Source of the DNA: a virus
Reading direction: 5' to 3' (one strand)
Length of the DNA stretch: 36,521 nucleotides
IMG/VR virus record: IMGVR_UViG_3300020185_002296
Location: 1 to 36,521 of that record
In this document: positions 23,002-34,600 of the stretch, in pieces
Layout of the letters: every line of letters starts with the position of its first letter
Numbering within the stretch: position 1 is the first letter of the stretch
Translations under genes and position numbers: made by a program
Notes under the pieces: model-generated
Database searches by the model: none
What the model was told of the DNA's origin: nothing
Seen by the model: the letters and a program-made list of their open reading frames with translations, nothing else

Positions 23002-25065
23002 TTAGTTTCCAGTATAGATAATATAATTTAATGCCAAGTAAGGATTCATAATGTCCATAGGCGTACCTAAATTTTGTGTAGTTTTGATGCCGCCGCTTGA
23101 GGGTAAAGCTTGACCAGCTTGTGACCCTGTAGGTGCATCATATTGAATAGCTTGAGTATCTAATGGAGCACCAGTATTGTCTCTAATTGCATAGTATTGT
23201 GAACCTGCATCGCCTCTAAGATCGTGTTCGTGTTCAGGTAAATTAGAAACATCAATTGTAGCTTTTTCATTACCTAAGTTGTTGCCTACTGCTGTAGCAC
23301 CACTACTAGTAACTCTGCCTGCGGCACTATCATTCATATTGTCTAAACCTAAAGGAAATCTACCTCTCATATCAGGTAATGCAAATAAGTTAACTCCGCC
23401 GTCATCTAAGAAGTCTGGATCTAAGAACGAATATCCTATTTTTTGGAATAGTGCAGTAAACTCTGATTTTAAAACCTGTCTTCCATCACAAAGCAACCAT
23501 CCATTTGGTTCTTCGTCGCCGCCATATGGCAAAATAATGCCAATCGGTAAAGTAGGTAATCCACTTAAAAAATTAAGTCTATTTACTTTATAAATGCCTT
23601 GATCTGATCCGTAATTTTTATTTACTAAAACTTCTAATCTATCATCAGTGGAAAATAATTCTTCTTTTGTAGATATAAATCCATCTCCGACTGTAGTAAC
23701 AAATGTTTTTGTATTTTCTCCCGATTTACCATCAAAGGAAAAACTTGATGCACTTACATCGCCTTCCATTCTAAAAGTTGTAGCGGTAGTTAATCTCTCC
23801 GATGATCCAGATCTACCTGATACAGTTCCGTCTAAGTTTCCTTGGAATTGACCAAAAAATGTGTTAGCATAAATTTGATCAAATCTATTAATATTTGTAC
23901 CTATATTAAATACACCGTTTTCACTCGGTGAAATATTACCTGACGAAAGTACACCTTTAATTATTGCATCGCCATTAACATATATATTTCTACTTACGCC
24001 GATTCCGCCTAATGTAGTAATAGACCCTTCATCTTCTGCAAGACTATTTTCGCTATTCTTAACAATTATTCTACCTAATGTAGTGTCGGTTGACGAAGGA
24101 CTTAATTGTATATTACCTATGACATCTAACGCTTGATCAGGATCTAAGTTATTAATACCTACATTTTGCGAAGAATCAACTCTAATAACAGTTTTAGTAG
24201 TTGCGCCATCTTTTACTCTAATATCTAAATTACTACCCGAAGCTGTATGCTGTATAATACCTTGATTACCTTCAGCTTGAATTTTAACCTGTCCTGTTGT
24301 TCCAACTTCTAATCCTAAATCATTTTTTACTCTTAAACTAAAATTTGTTGTACTAGGAGAATCTGAACGCAATAAGTCATTTGCACTAACAATTTTTGTA
24401 CCATCGGTAGGATCATTTGTTACTTTTACATTTAATGCTTGCTCAGCAACTCCATTAAATTTATAAGCATCGTTTGTATTACTTAAATTAAATCCTTTTT
24501 TGATTCCGGCAGTAAACCCTTGTATTGTAGTTTTAGGAGAAAATTCATCGTTGGATATTATACCTACAGTTACATCTCTTATATCAATTTTTAATACAGT
24601 ATATTCTACATTATCTTGGCCTATTAATGTTACAGGAGTTGCACCTGTAACTAATCCATCTGAGAAACTAGGGCCAACTAATACCCAGCCAGCACCTGTA
24701 TATAAATATAATTGCTGGTTATCTGTGTCTACCCAAAGGTCACCGCTATTAGATATACTAGCAATCGGTTCTGACGTTCCCTTTTTTAGACCTGAAGCAG
24801 AAAGCCAGCTTGTTCCGTCATATATTTTAAGCTGATCTACTCCCTCTGAACTGTCGTACCATAGTTGACCTTCTACAGGTCTTTCAGGAGCATTTGGTGC
24901 TGCAAAGTTTTCAAGCAAGTGTAAAAAATTTTCACCTATTACTTGTCCGTAATCAGTTCTAAATCTACCCGGAATGCTTAAACTGGTATCAGTATTAATG
25001 GTATTATCCTGTACTGTTATTTCACCTTTATTTGCTTCGTCTGTGTATCTTATTTCATATGCCAT
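23002..25065 (-). CDS. Tail collar domain fibre protein (short tail fibre-like)
   Basis: This 687-aa protein shares the N-terminal module of the two following genes (GENFLHLLENF at 44-54, GQLWYD, LKIYDGTSW, GDLWVDT, LYLYTGAGWVLVGP). The middle has beta-helix-like repeats such as NVGINNLDPDQALDVIG. A phage tail collar domain lies at about 507-571: PIGIILPYGG, NGWLLCDG, LFALPDMRGRFPLG. The C-terminus has EHEHDL at 611-616, an HxH pair like the metal site of T4 gp12, and ends in NPYLALNYIIYTG, the usual collar-fibre ending. GGGAG precedes the ATG by eight bases. By analogy with T4 gp12 it could form short tail fibres that clamp to the host surface, though its N-terminus is unlike T4. Confidence 0.85.
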   Translation of the reverse strand: MAYEIRYTDEANKGEITVQDNTINTDTSLSIPGRFRTDYGQVIGENFLHLLENFAAPNAPERPVEGQLWYDSSEGVDQLKIYDGTSWLSASGLKKGTSEPIASISNSGDLWVDTDNQQLYLYTGAGWVLVGPSFSDGLVTGATPVTLIGQDNVEYTVLKIDIRDVTVGIISNDEFSPKTTIQGFTAGIKKGFNLSNTNDAYKFNGVAEQALNVKVTNDPTDGTKIVSANDLLRSDSPSTTNFSLRVKNDLGLEVGTTGQVKIQAEGNQGIIQHTASGSNLDIRVKDGATTKTVIRVDSSQNVGINNLDPDQALDVIGNIQLSPSSTDTTLGRIIVKNSENSLAEDEGSITTLGGIGVSRNIYVNGDAIIKGVLSSGNISPSENGVFNIGTNINRFDQIYANTFFGQFQGNLDGTVSGRSGSSERLTTATTFRMEGDVSASSFSFDGKSGENTKTFVTTVGDGFISTKEELFSTDDRLEVLVNKNYGSDQGIYKVNRLNFLSGLPTLPIGIILPYGGDEEPNGWLLCDGRQVLKSEFTALFQKIGYSFLDPDFLDDGGVNLFALPDMRGRFPLGLDNMNDSAAGRVTSSGATAVGNNLGNEKATIDVSNLPEHEHDLRGDAGSQYYAIRDNTGAPLDTQAIQYDAPTGSQAGQALPSSGGIKTTQNLGTPMDIMNPYLALNYIIYTGN

Positions 25066-25068
25066 TTA

Positions 25069-25671
25069 TTAGACTCCCGACAAACTTTGGATTCTTACAG
25101 TGTAGTCAATTTGTATTAATCGGTTTAAACTTTTTTGTACAGGATGGAAGATAACATGTGTTATTAATCTTCCGTTGCCTGTAGGACTATAACTACGTAA
25201 TCCTAACTCGTCGAACACAAATGGACTTTCTTGAGTATTTGCATTATCAAATGCATCTTGTCCAGCTGGTTCGCCATAATCAAGTAAACATGATACAAAA
25301 ACATCTGTATAGTTTGTGCCACTTACATGTCTAATTTCTAGTTTATTACGTGCAGGATCTGTATTATTAGCATTTCTATCATCTACAATTTTGCTAAATG
25401 TTTGTCTATATAAACTAGCATTAGTTCCAGTTGTATTTGGTGTTAGATATGTAATTATACCAGTTGGGTCTACACTAGTCCCGCCGCTTCCAAAACTCAT
25501 TTCACTAATAAAACCTTGTCCTGCATTACTTAAACTTTCTGCAAGAGCAATACTCATATTCTCATAGTGGATTGCATTTCGCTTATCGATTAAAATCTCG
25601 TTAGATTCTGGATCAAAGATCTTTATATGTCCTTGTACAAGAATACCACTTTTATCATTAATATCTGTCAT
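25069..25671 (-). CDS. Virion structural protein, about 200 aa
   Basis: This 200-aa protein has no enzyme motif. It begins with GILVQGHIKIFDPESNEIL, a beta hairpin, followed by RNAIHYENMSIALAESLSN, then GQGFISEMSFGSGGTSVDP. The C-terminal half has FVFDELGLRS and a final pair of strands with IDYTVRIQSL. I recall similar proteins beside fibre genes of T4-like marine phages, without known structure. Placement between the giant structural protein and the collar fibre suggests a baseplate or fibre-attachment role. AGGA lies eight bases before the ATG, and a late-type AATAAATA overlaps the preceding stop. The frame is clean and complete. Confidence 0.7.
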   Translation of the reverse strand: MTDINDKSGILVQGHIKIFDPESNEILIDKRNAIHYENMSIALAESLSNAGQGFISEMSFGSGGTSVDPTGIITYLTPNTTGTNASLYRQTFSKIVDDRNANNTDPARNKLEIRHVSGTNYTDVFVSCLLDYGEPAGQDAFDNANTQESPFVFDELGLRSYSPTGNGRLITHVIFHPVQKSLNRLIQIDYTVRIQSLSGV

Positions 25672-25689
25672 TTTTGTTTTCCTACAACG

Positions 25690-25697
25690 TATTTATT
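25690..25697 (-). promoter_or_regulatory. Putative late promoter box AATAAATA
   Basis: On the minus strand AATAAATA overlaps the stop codon of the giant gene and lies 18 bases before the ATG at 25671. It fits NATAAATA, but differs from the T4 consensus at the first base. The leader would contain AGGA. A chance match in AT-rich DNA cannot be excluded. Confidence 0.33.
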
Positions 25698-28600
25698 CCA
25701 ATAACCCACTGTCACTATCACGTACGAATCTAGCTATATTATTATTAGATTCAACAAGTGATTCTCCAGGAGTTGTCCATGTTTTTCCGATTTTTCTTAC
25801 TACTGTCACTTGTAAATTTTCTTGTGGTACAAAATTTAGTATTAAAGAATTTGATTTCCAAGATATTCCATTCCATGTAAATATATATTCACTTTGCATA
25901 TGCTGTGTGCCTATAGTTGGACTTAGTGGTCTTGTATTATCTGTAAAGTCAAACTCTGGTAATATAAATTCTCCTGGAGATAAAACATCTCCTTCGTTCG
26001 AATCTAATGCCAATGTTTGATCAAAAATATCTATTTCATTTTTTCTAAGTCTTCTACCTGCATAAAATACTTCAAATTCATTTAAATTATTAGGCACAAA
26101 ATCTAAAGCAAAGTTACTCGATATGCCATCAGTTGTAAAGTTTTGTGTAATTATTTGATCTCTATACGGAATTGTTTTTGATATTCCTTGATCAAAAATA
26201 TTAGTTCCTGCGTTAATTATATCCTTTGTACCAGTACCGAGTGTTCCTCGTCTTAGCTGTCTTAATAAATTGCCTTCTTTTACTAGATATTCAATACGTT
26301 CGCCTTCAATAAAAATTACACCAGGTATATTTTTACCTTTATTAGGTTCAGGTAATTTAGTACCGTCTATAACTTCAATACGTAAGTCATAATAATTTAA
26401 ATCTTGTGATAATGTAGTAGCAGCACTATCTAATCTTTTAAAGTGTGTTCTGTTTAACATATCTTTAAACTGTCTAAATGCAAAGGTATTAGTTACTACC
26501 GGTGCAGCAAAATGTATAATATCTATTACATCGTTAGGATTAGGTAATTCTAAAAGTTGCACTTTTTTCAAGTCACTAGTTATATGATAATCTACAGTGG
26601 GTGACAATAATTCACCATTTATACTTACCCAAACGTATTGTGCATCTATAGCAGGATAACGTAGTTCAATTTCACCTCTAGTAAGTCTATGATAAATTAC
26701 AAACTCATCTTGACCTTCGGAAATAATCGATCTAGCAACAACGTCTAAATTGATTCTTTCAGTTTGTAATATATCATGATTTGTAAATTTAATCACTTCA
26801 ATTAAACTATTATCTGCGGGTGGAACTTTAAATGTTACATCTGTTCCATCTATTGTATATTCGCCGTCTGTTACGACATATATTTCAAGAATATCACCTT
26901 CATTTCCTGTGCCAGGTGTTAATTCTATAGCATTATTAAATATATCAAATCTCCACTGTGCAGGGAAAGTTATAGTTTCTCCATTTAATATTACAAGTAA
27001 ATCGTTAACAGTAATAGATGCTTCCGGCTGTTGGAACAAATCTAAACTATACTGTGTAGTACCTACTAGTTCTTCGCTTAATTCATTATACTCAACTATT
27101 CGATTATTAGAATCAACAACAAACTGTTTGTTATATCCTGGATTTAATATTTTATTATCTACTTTTACAATTGTATTATGTTGAGTTGGTAATTTATACA
27201 AAGGAGATTGTGTTAAATTATATAATACACTCGAACCATCACCTTTAAATACGTCTTTTGTAACTTGACTATAATTTATTTTTGTGTTATCATAAAACAC
27301 AATATAATTTACCTGAGCATTCTCTGTAGGTGGAGTATCAAATCGTATTAAAAGATTTCCTTTTAAGTTTTTATTAGTACTATCAGTTGAGTCGTAATTT
27401 ACTAGAGTAGTGCTTACTTGTACACCGTCAATAGTTGCAAATACATCTAATAGTTCTGTGTAATCAACATCGACAATAACTTCGTATTTTACGCCATCGC
27501 CAACAAATGCATCAGTTGTTAGTATTTTTTGTTGTCCTGCACTAATAGTAATAATGTTAAGTTCTTTTTCACTATCTGGTACTTCGTTTAACGTTACTGT
27601 ATTATTAACAAAATCAATAGTATACTTGTCATTTGACAATATTACATTATCTAATTTTACTATTACAGCATCTTTAGTACTAGGAGTAAGTTCTAAATTA
27701 AATTCTACAGTACCGTCAGTTTTATAACTCTGTGAATAAATTTTTCCTTGACCGTCACCTTCTCTATGATATACTTTAATATCAAGAGTATCTACTAGTT
27801 GTCCCGGCACAAGTTCTTCAGGACCTTTAGAAGTTGTAGGCGTAACAAATCCGTCACCGTCAACAATAATATCTTCTGCATTTATACCTTGGGCAGTTTG
27901 ATAGTTTAAATCTCCGCCACTAAGTGCCGTATCATAACTTTCTGTATCCGGAGTAACACTGCCGTCACTTGTATTTTTTCTTATAATTAATACATCTCCA
28001 TCAGCAACGGTAATGCCCAACTCATCTAAGAAAATTGTATCTGTTGTGCCGTCACCGATTATGCTATTAATTATTACACCGTTATAATCAAATTTACCAC
28101 TATCAAAATTTGGATCATCAATTCTTACACCGTTAAGATATACATTATATTCTATATCTTGTGTTAAAGGCTGGCTTAATTTTATACTAACAGTTGAACC
28201 GTCAAATGTAAATATTTCATCTTCATATGTATTGTCATATACGTCCCACGAAGTACTATACCATTCTCCAGATCCCCAACCAGCAGGTCCTTCGAACTCG
28301 AAACTTCTTACTTCAACGCCGCCATAATCAATACCGTCCATAAGTTGTGCAAAATTCATCGAACCATCATTGTTTTCACCTATACCAAACATTCCTGTAG
28401 TAGGATTATATCCGTATGCTAATCTATCTTGTGCAGTAAGCATACTAATAGGCTTATAATAATCAATTACAATTTCTGCACCTACTTTAGGCGGAGTAGT
28501 AAATATTATTTGTCCTTGTTCTCTTGTATAAGTTTTATCTAAATTTTCTGTATTTGCAAATGTATAACGACTTCTTAATTGTTCTTTATTATCTATTAAT

Positions 28601-31600
28601 ACTTTTACTTTGGTATTATTTAGATCCATAGGAAAATTTAAATCAAAAACAAATTTAGATCCTGTTCCATAGTAGGTTTCTGATTCAGTTAATTCAGCAA
28701 TATATACGTTGCCACTAATTCTATCAAATTTTACTTTAATATTTGCTGTACGTGCAAGACCATTACCTAAAATTACACTTGCAGTTGCAGGAGTACCATC
28801 GTCTTCTTGTGAACCTACAATTTCAATATCTGGTTTAGATATATATCCTGAACCAGCATTAGTAACTTTGATTTCTACAATTTTTCCTTGGCTTATATAA
28901 GCTTCGGCTGTTGCATTCTGGCCGCCACCGCCGGTTATATTAACTTTTGGCTTTGTAAGATATCCCGATCCAGGATTTGCTAGTTTAATTTGTGTAATTT
29001 CGTATCCTACATTATCTAACCAGTGTTTCCTCGGATATTCAAGCATAATATCATCTATGCCTATAAGTTGTGTTTCTTGTGCTTTAACTTTAGAAGTTTG
29101 TATACTTTTTGTATTTTGAGAATAAAATGGAGGTAAGTCAAAATCTGTTGTAGAGCTTCTTGTATTATCAAAAGCATCATAATCTGTTACAAATTCTCTT
29201 ATAGTCGAACTATATGGTTTTGCTTCATTAATAAAATCTGTATAACTTGGTAAAGTATTGTTTTGGAAGTTTCTAGGCTGATCTAACATTCCTTTATTAT
29301 GTTTACCTTTTATAAAGCTAGTCTTAAATGCCCAATCTACATTATTTTGTTCTGAGAATATATATCTTAAACTTGCAAACCATAACTTATTATATTCTAC
29401 AGATAAGTTGTCTACAAACAAATTATCTCTTATTGTTTCTAATATAATTCTTGTTTCTTTAATAGGCTGAGCATCGTAAAAATAACTATCGTATGAACGA
29501 TTGTCATATCCGATAGAGTTACCTGCTAAATCATATAATGCATCTGAGAATTGTATAGAACCGTTTTGCCTACCTATAGTTTCATAATTTACTGTATAGT
29601 CATCTACAGATTCATTTGCTATTTTACGCAATAATAACCAACCGCCTGTGCTGATATTAGCAATTTTTACTGTATCGCCTATTACAGCTTCTAATCCTAA
29701 TAATTCATAACTTTGGTCTACTTCGTAATCTATATTAGTAAATTCATTTATACCTTCTTGGTACCAATCAATATAATTCCAAAATAAATTAACATCAAAT
29801 TCTTGTACTTGATATCTAAACCAAGTTTTTTCATCATAGTTTAATCTATAAATCGACCACTTGCCGAATACTGTTGAATCATTATTAACTAATACAGAAA
29901 ATGGTCTAACACTTATTGATGTATTGCTTTCATAACTGTTACCTTGTGATTCTACATTTATATTTGTAATTTGACCTAGATTATTAATTGTAATATCAAA
30001 AGAGGCACCATTTCCGTTACCTATAATAGAATATGTAGGAGCAACTTTATAGCCTCTACCAGGATTTATAATTCTAACTCTTACAATTCTACCATTTTGT
30101 ATAACAGGTTCAAGTATTGCCTGTTCTGCTTTCGATATACCTACAAATTGTAATTCCGAAGTTGTATCAATTACTGCATCATATTGATTACTTAATTGAG
30201 TAGGTGCAACTTGTGCTTGTGATAATGGACTTAAATTATATAAATCAGCAATAATATTCTTTTTCAGTATCATATTCACACGTTCTATTACTTGCTTCAA
30301 TGCTTCTTCACGGTTAACAAACATACTTTGTCTTGGTCTAAATTTGTTTCCATATCTATATTTCGGAGAAAGTGTAATATCTGGAACTACTTTAAGATTT
30401 GTATCATATCCGACAAGACTATCAAACCATTTTTGTTCTATTTCTGTATTCAATTTACTTGTTTCAAGACCTTCACTTATAATCTGATATTGATTATGTA
30501 TGTTTTGATCTATTGTATCTTCAGTCCATCTTATCGATAAAACAATATCTTTATTATTAATAAAAGAATTAATGTTGTGCATTGTTAATCGATTAGCTGA
30601 AAGAAAGTTCACATGTCGATACCCTTGTGCAGAAGGATTAGTAATTAATTTTGTAACATCTAATGCACTAATTTTTCTATCTTCTAAAGACGGAACTGTT
30701 GCTTTGTTCTTTACCCAGAAGTAGTTTTTAACAAAATATGCATTAGATACAGAATCATAAAACGTTTTTTGTGTATAGATTGCATCACTGTATATACTCT
30801 GGCCGCTGACGCCTTTTAATAATCCTTCTTGGGTATCAGCAAGTTCGTCATACTCACTAGGTGTAAATTCTGATTCTACCCATTCGTATACATCTACACT
30901 TGTGTTAAATTCTAATTTATTAAATGCACCATTTTGATAAATTGTGTCGCCCTGATAAGGGTATGTAAATCTAGCTTCGCTAATGTCCCACCATAATTTT
31001 CCAACGTTTTCTTCAGCCCAAAATTTCTCTTCATCGTATACATTTGCAACTGAACTTACATTATATCGAGCAGGATCAAACGGAATCTTATATGTTAATT
31101 CTTGTTCTGCAGGACCTGCAATTTTTCCTTGTATCGGATCTATCCAATCTAAGTAAGTTAGTATTTGATCTGTTCTTTTATTATAGAGGAAAATATTTTC
31201 AATTTTACTTGTATCAACTGGAGTAATTTTTTCTCTTGTTTTAGTCCATGCTGTTTTACCCGAATCTTTACGATATTCTAAAACTGTTCCTCTAGACTTT
31301 TGATTTAATGTTCCGTCTGGTAATATAATAGGAGCAGTACGTGTCCACTCTGCATTATCAAAGTCTCTATCTTCAATAACTAAACCCGGAGTAATATCAG
31401 CGTTAGCAACATATGCTATACCATCATATTCTACTATAGAGCCTTTTTTGTACGATTTATTTTTTGAAAATACATCGTAATCGTTTAAGATCATATTTGT
31501 CATGCCCATATAGACATGATTATTATTAATTTTTAAATTTTCACCTAATAATATTGCATCTTTATCACGTAAGACTAAGTCTTCTGCAAAAAGATATTTC

Positions 31601-34600
31601 TGTTCAATTTTTTCATAGTGATAAACTACACCTGAATCTTTATTAGAACCTGCAAATCTAGTAAAGTTATTATCAAACGCAGTTTCGCCTGTATCAAAAA
31701 TAGTAGGTATTACACTATCGCCGTTTGCACTAGTAATAAAAATGCCATTATTAGTTGCAGCTACAGTAAACCCAAACAATTCAGATTCTTCATTACTAGG
31801 ACTATATAACATTTGGCCTTTTGTAAATCTTGTTCCATTAAACTGATATACATGGACTTTACCTTGATCTATTTTATTAATGTCATCAAATGGTTCGCCG
31901 ATTGCTATAGTATTTCCGTCCGGACTGATCGAGATAGAATTAGCAAACCCGGTATTTGGTATATCTGGATAGATAGATTGATCTAAATAAAATTTATCAT
32001 TAATTTTTCTATATACTAAGACTATAGTTTCAGGAGTTGAATTTGTTTCTTGTGTACTAGTTGTGATTAGAACGTCACCTGTAGTACTTAATTCAAATTT
32101 TTCACCAAATCTAATTATATTAGTTTCTGGATCAAAAAATACTTCATCTCTAGCATTAAGTTGTTCTGTCCATTCATTTGGATTAAATCTGCGATTTAAT
32201 TCAATACTATTAGGAGTTATATCATTATTTGCTTTATACAGTTTTTCGTTATACACTACAATCGAATCAACATTATAAGATGCATTTTTATCAAAATCTG
32301 CAAAATCATATGCAACAAATCCACTATTATTAGGAATGTAACCTAAATAATCGATTCCGGTTGGAACAATGTCCCATTGAAAATAGTTAAACGACGAATT
32401 TGCTGAAATGTTAGTTTTTGCAACAAATAATCTATTGTTTCCACTATCAGGACCATCATATTTTACTATTTCACCAGCTCTATATGGTATTACAGGATCA
32501 TATTCTCCTCTATAATCTTTGTCAATGCCGTAAACAAAGCTTATATTTTTCCAGTATAAGTTATTTGTAACTAATATAGGATTATTAATATCTTGGATAA
32601 AATTAATTAATGTTTCATAGTATTCACCTCTAAATACTACAATATCTCCTTGCACATAATCTGAGTTTAAATCAAATTTGCCGCGATATCTTAATGATTG
32701 CTCATCATCAAGACCATGTGTTAAAAATTCTATAGTGCCGAAATTATTTAAAGATTCGTCGCCTGCTGAACTTACAGAAATATAATATTTGTTATTAACT
32801 TGTTTTACATTTATTCTAGATCCAAACTTTCTGTCATTTCCTCTATATCTAGAAACTATACTTCTAATGTATGTATATGCTCCGTTTTCACTACGTCTAT
32901 ATACAGATATAACACCTTCATTATCAAATTTCTTTTCGCCAAAACTGTCAACTGGTATGTTGAATACTTGTGTATAATCTTTATTAAACGAACTAGGTAA
33001 ACTTGCGCTTCTCGAATCACCACTTCTAGTTTGCTCATTATATAACCAGTATTCGTCATTAACTAAGTCTGCATTCTCTACAAGTGGCATAAAGAATGTT
33101 CCTGTTGAATCATTTATTATGTTATTTTTTACAACAAAGAGTTTGCCTATATTATCAGCTGTGTTTACAAGTGAAACTCCTACATCAACACTATCAATGA
33201 CTCCCATATCTCTATCTGGATCAGCTGCTCCTCTATATAAGTCATTACCTAATCTAGTAAATTCATATCTAGCAATATTAGTGTTGTATAATTCAAAGTT
33301 TCCGCCATAGGTAGTACCGTCATACTCTTGTAGAATTTTTACATACACTCTTACACGTAGGAAATCTCTTTGGTAAAACATTACTTCTGCCGCACTAGTA
33401 TTGTAACTGGTTAATGCAAGGCCGCCAAATTCATCAAAAGGTATTTGTTTATCAACAATTATATCTCCGCCATTTGGTCTTTCTGTAAGAACATTTCCTA
33501 CATAATGATATCTAGCCTGCGGTTCAAATGGATCTCCATTAAAATCAAATTCTGAATATTCAAATTCAATAAATCCGTCCCAGATATCAAATACATCATG
33601 AGATTTATTTATAATACTATCTTGAAATCCAAATTGTGTTAAATCAGTAGGGAAGTTTTCGTTTGACTGTAGTTCTAATTTTATACTTTCTCCTGAAACT
33701 ATAGAATTAAATTCACTAGTGTTCGGAGTTCTAAATACAAATATATCTGCAGGATAATCTGCAGGGGTATTATAAGGATTTCCTGAATAAGATAAATTTA
33801 ATATTTGACTTGCTTGTCTTTTTATTCCTGTATAATCGCCTATTACAGATGTTGTATTAAGTAAATTAAAATATTGATTCTTAACTCTAGATTCTTCAGA
33901 TCTTACTAAGTCTACATATACTAAACCATTTCCGGTATCATAAAACTCAGTACCGTTATTATAAGGTTCTGTTTCAATAAGCCAAAACCCTCCTACTACA
34001 TCAGGTGTAAGATTTTCTGCTATTAATGAATATGTGCCAACTAAGTTATCATTATTTACAAACATAACTCCTGTTTGTTGAAAAACTCCGGTTGTATTTT
34101 CTAGATATACAACAGTAGTTCCTCCCTGTTCTCCTACAAAAACAACTGTACCGGCTGCTGTTGGAGTTTCTAAAAAATCGCCTATTATTGGAAGAACAGT
34201 ATATTCCGGGATACGTACTATAACTTCTACCTTGTTTTTAATTTCAAACGCACCTGTTATGTCTGTAGCTTTAATATCTAATAGGTTATTCCATGGCTCG
34301 TATGCATCATTTATATTTGGATTGTTTTTCGAATATAAATTATATTGTAAATGTATAGTGTCTCCAACTGATGATGCAAGATACTGTTGTAACGGTGCTC
34401 TAACTAATACATGTCCTCTTCCTGTCTCAGGGTTATTAACATAGTTATTATCAAGACCAGGGGTTCCGGTAATTAATAATGCTAGTAATGTACTATCAAC
34501 TGTATCGTCATTAATAAAATCAGTGTAACTACTAAAAGTGTTATACGACTGGCTACCGATTGCTGGTAAAATATCCCTATTTGCTCTCCATAAACTTTCT

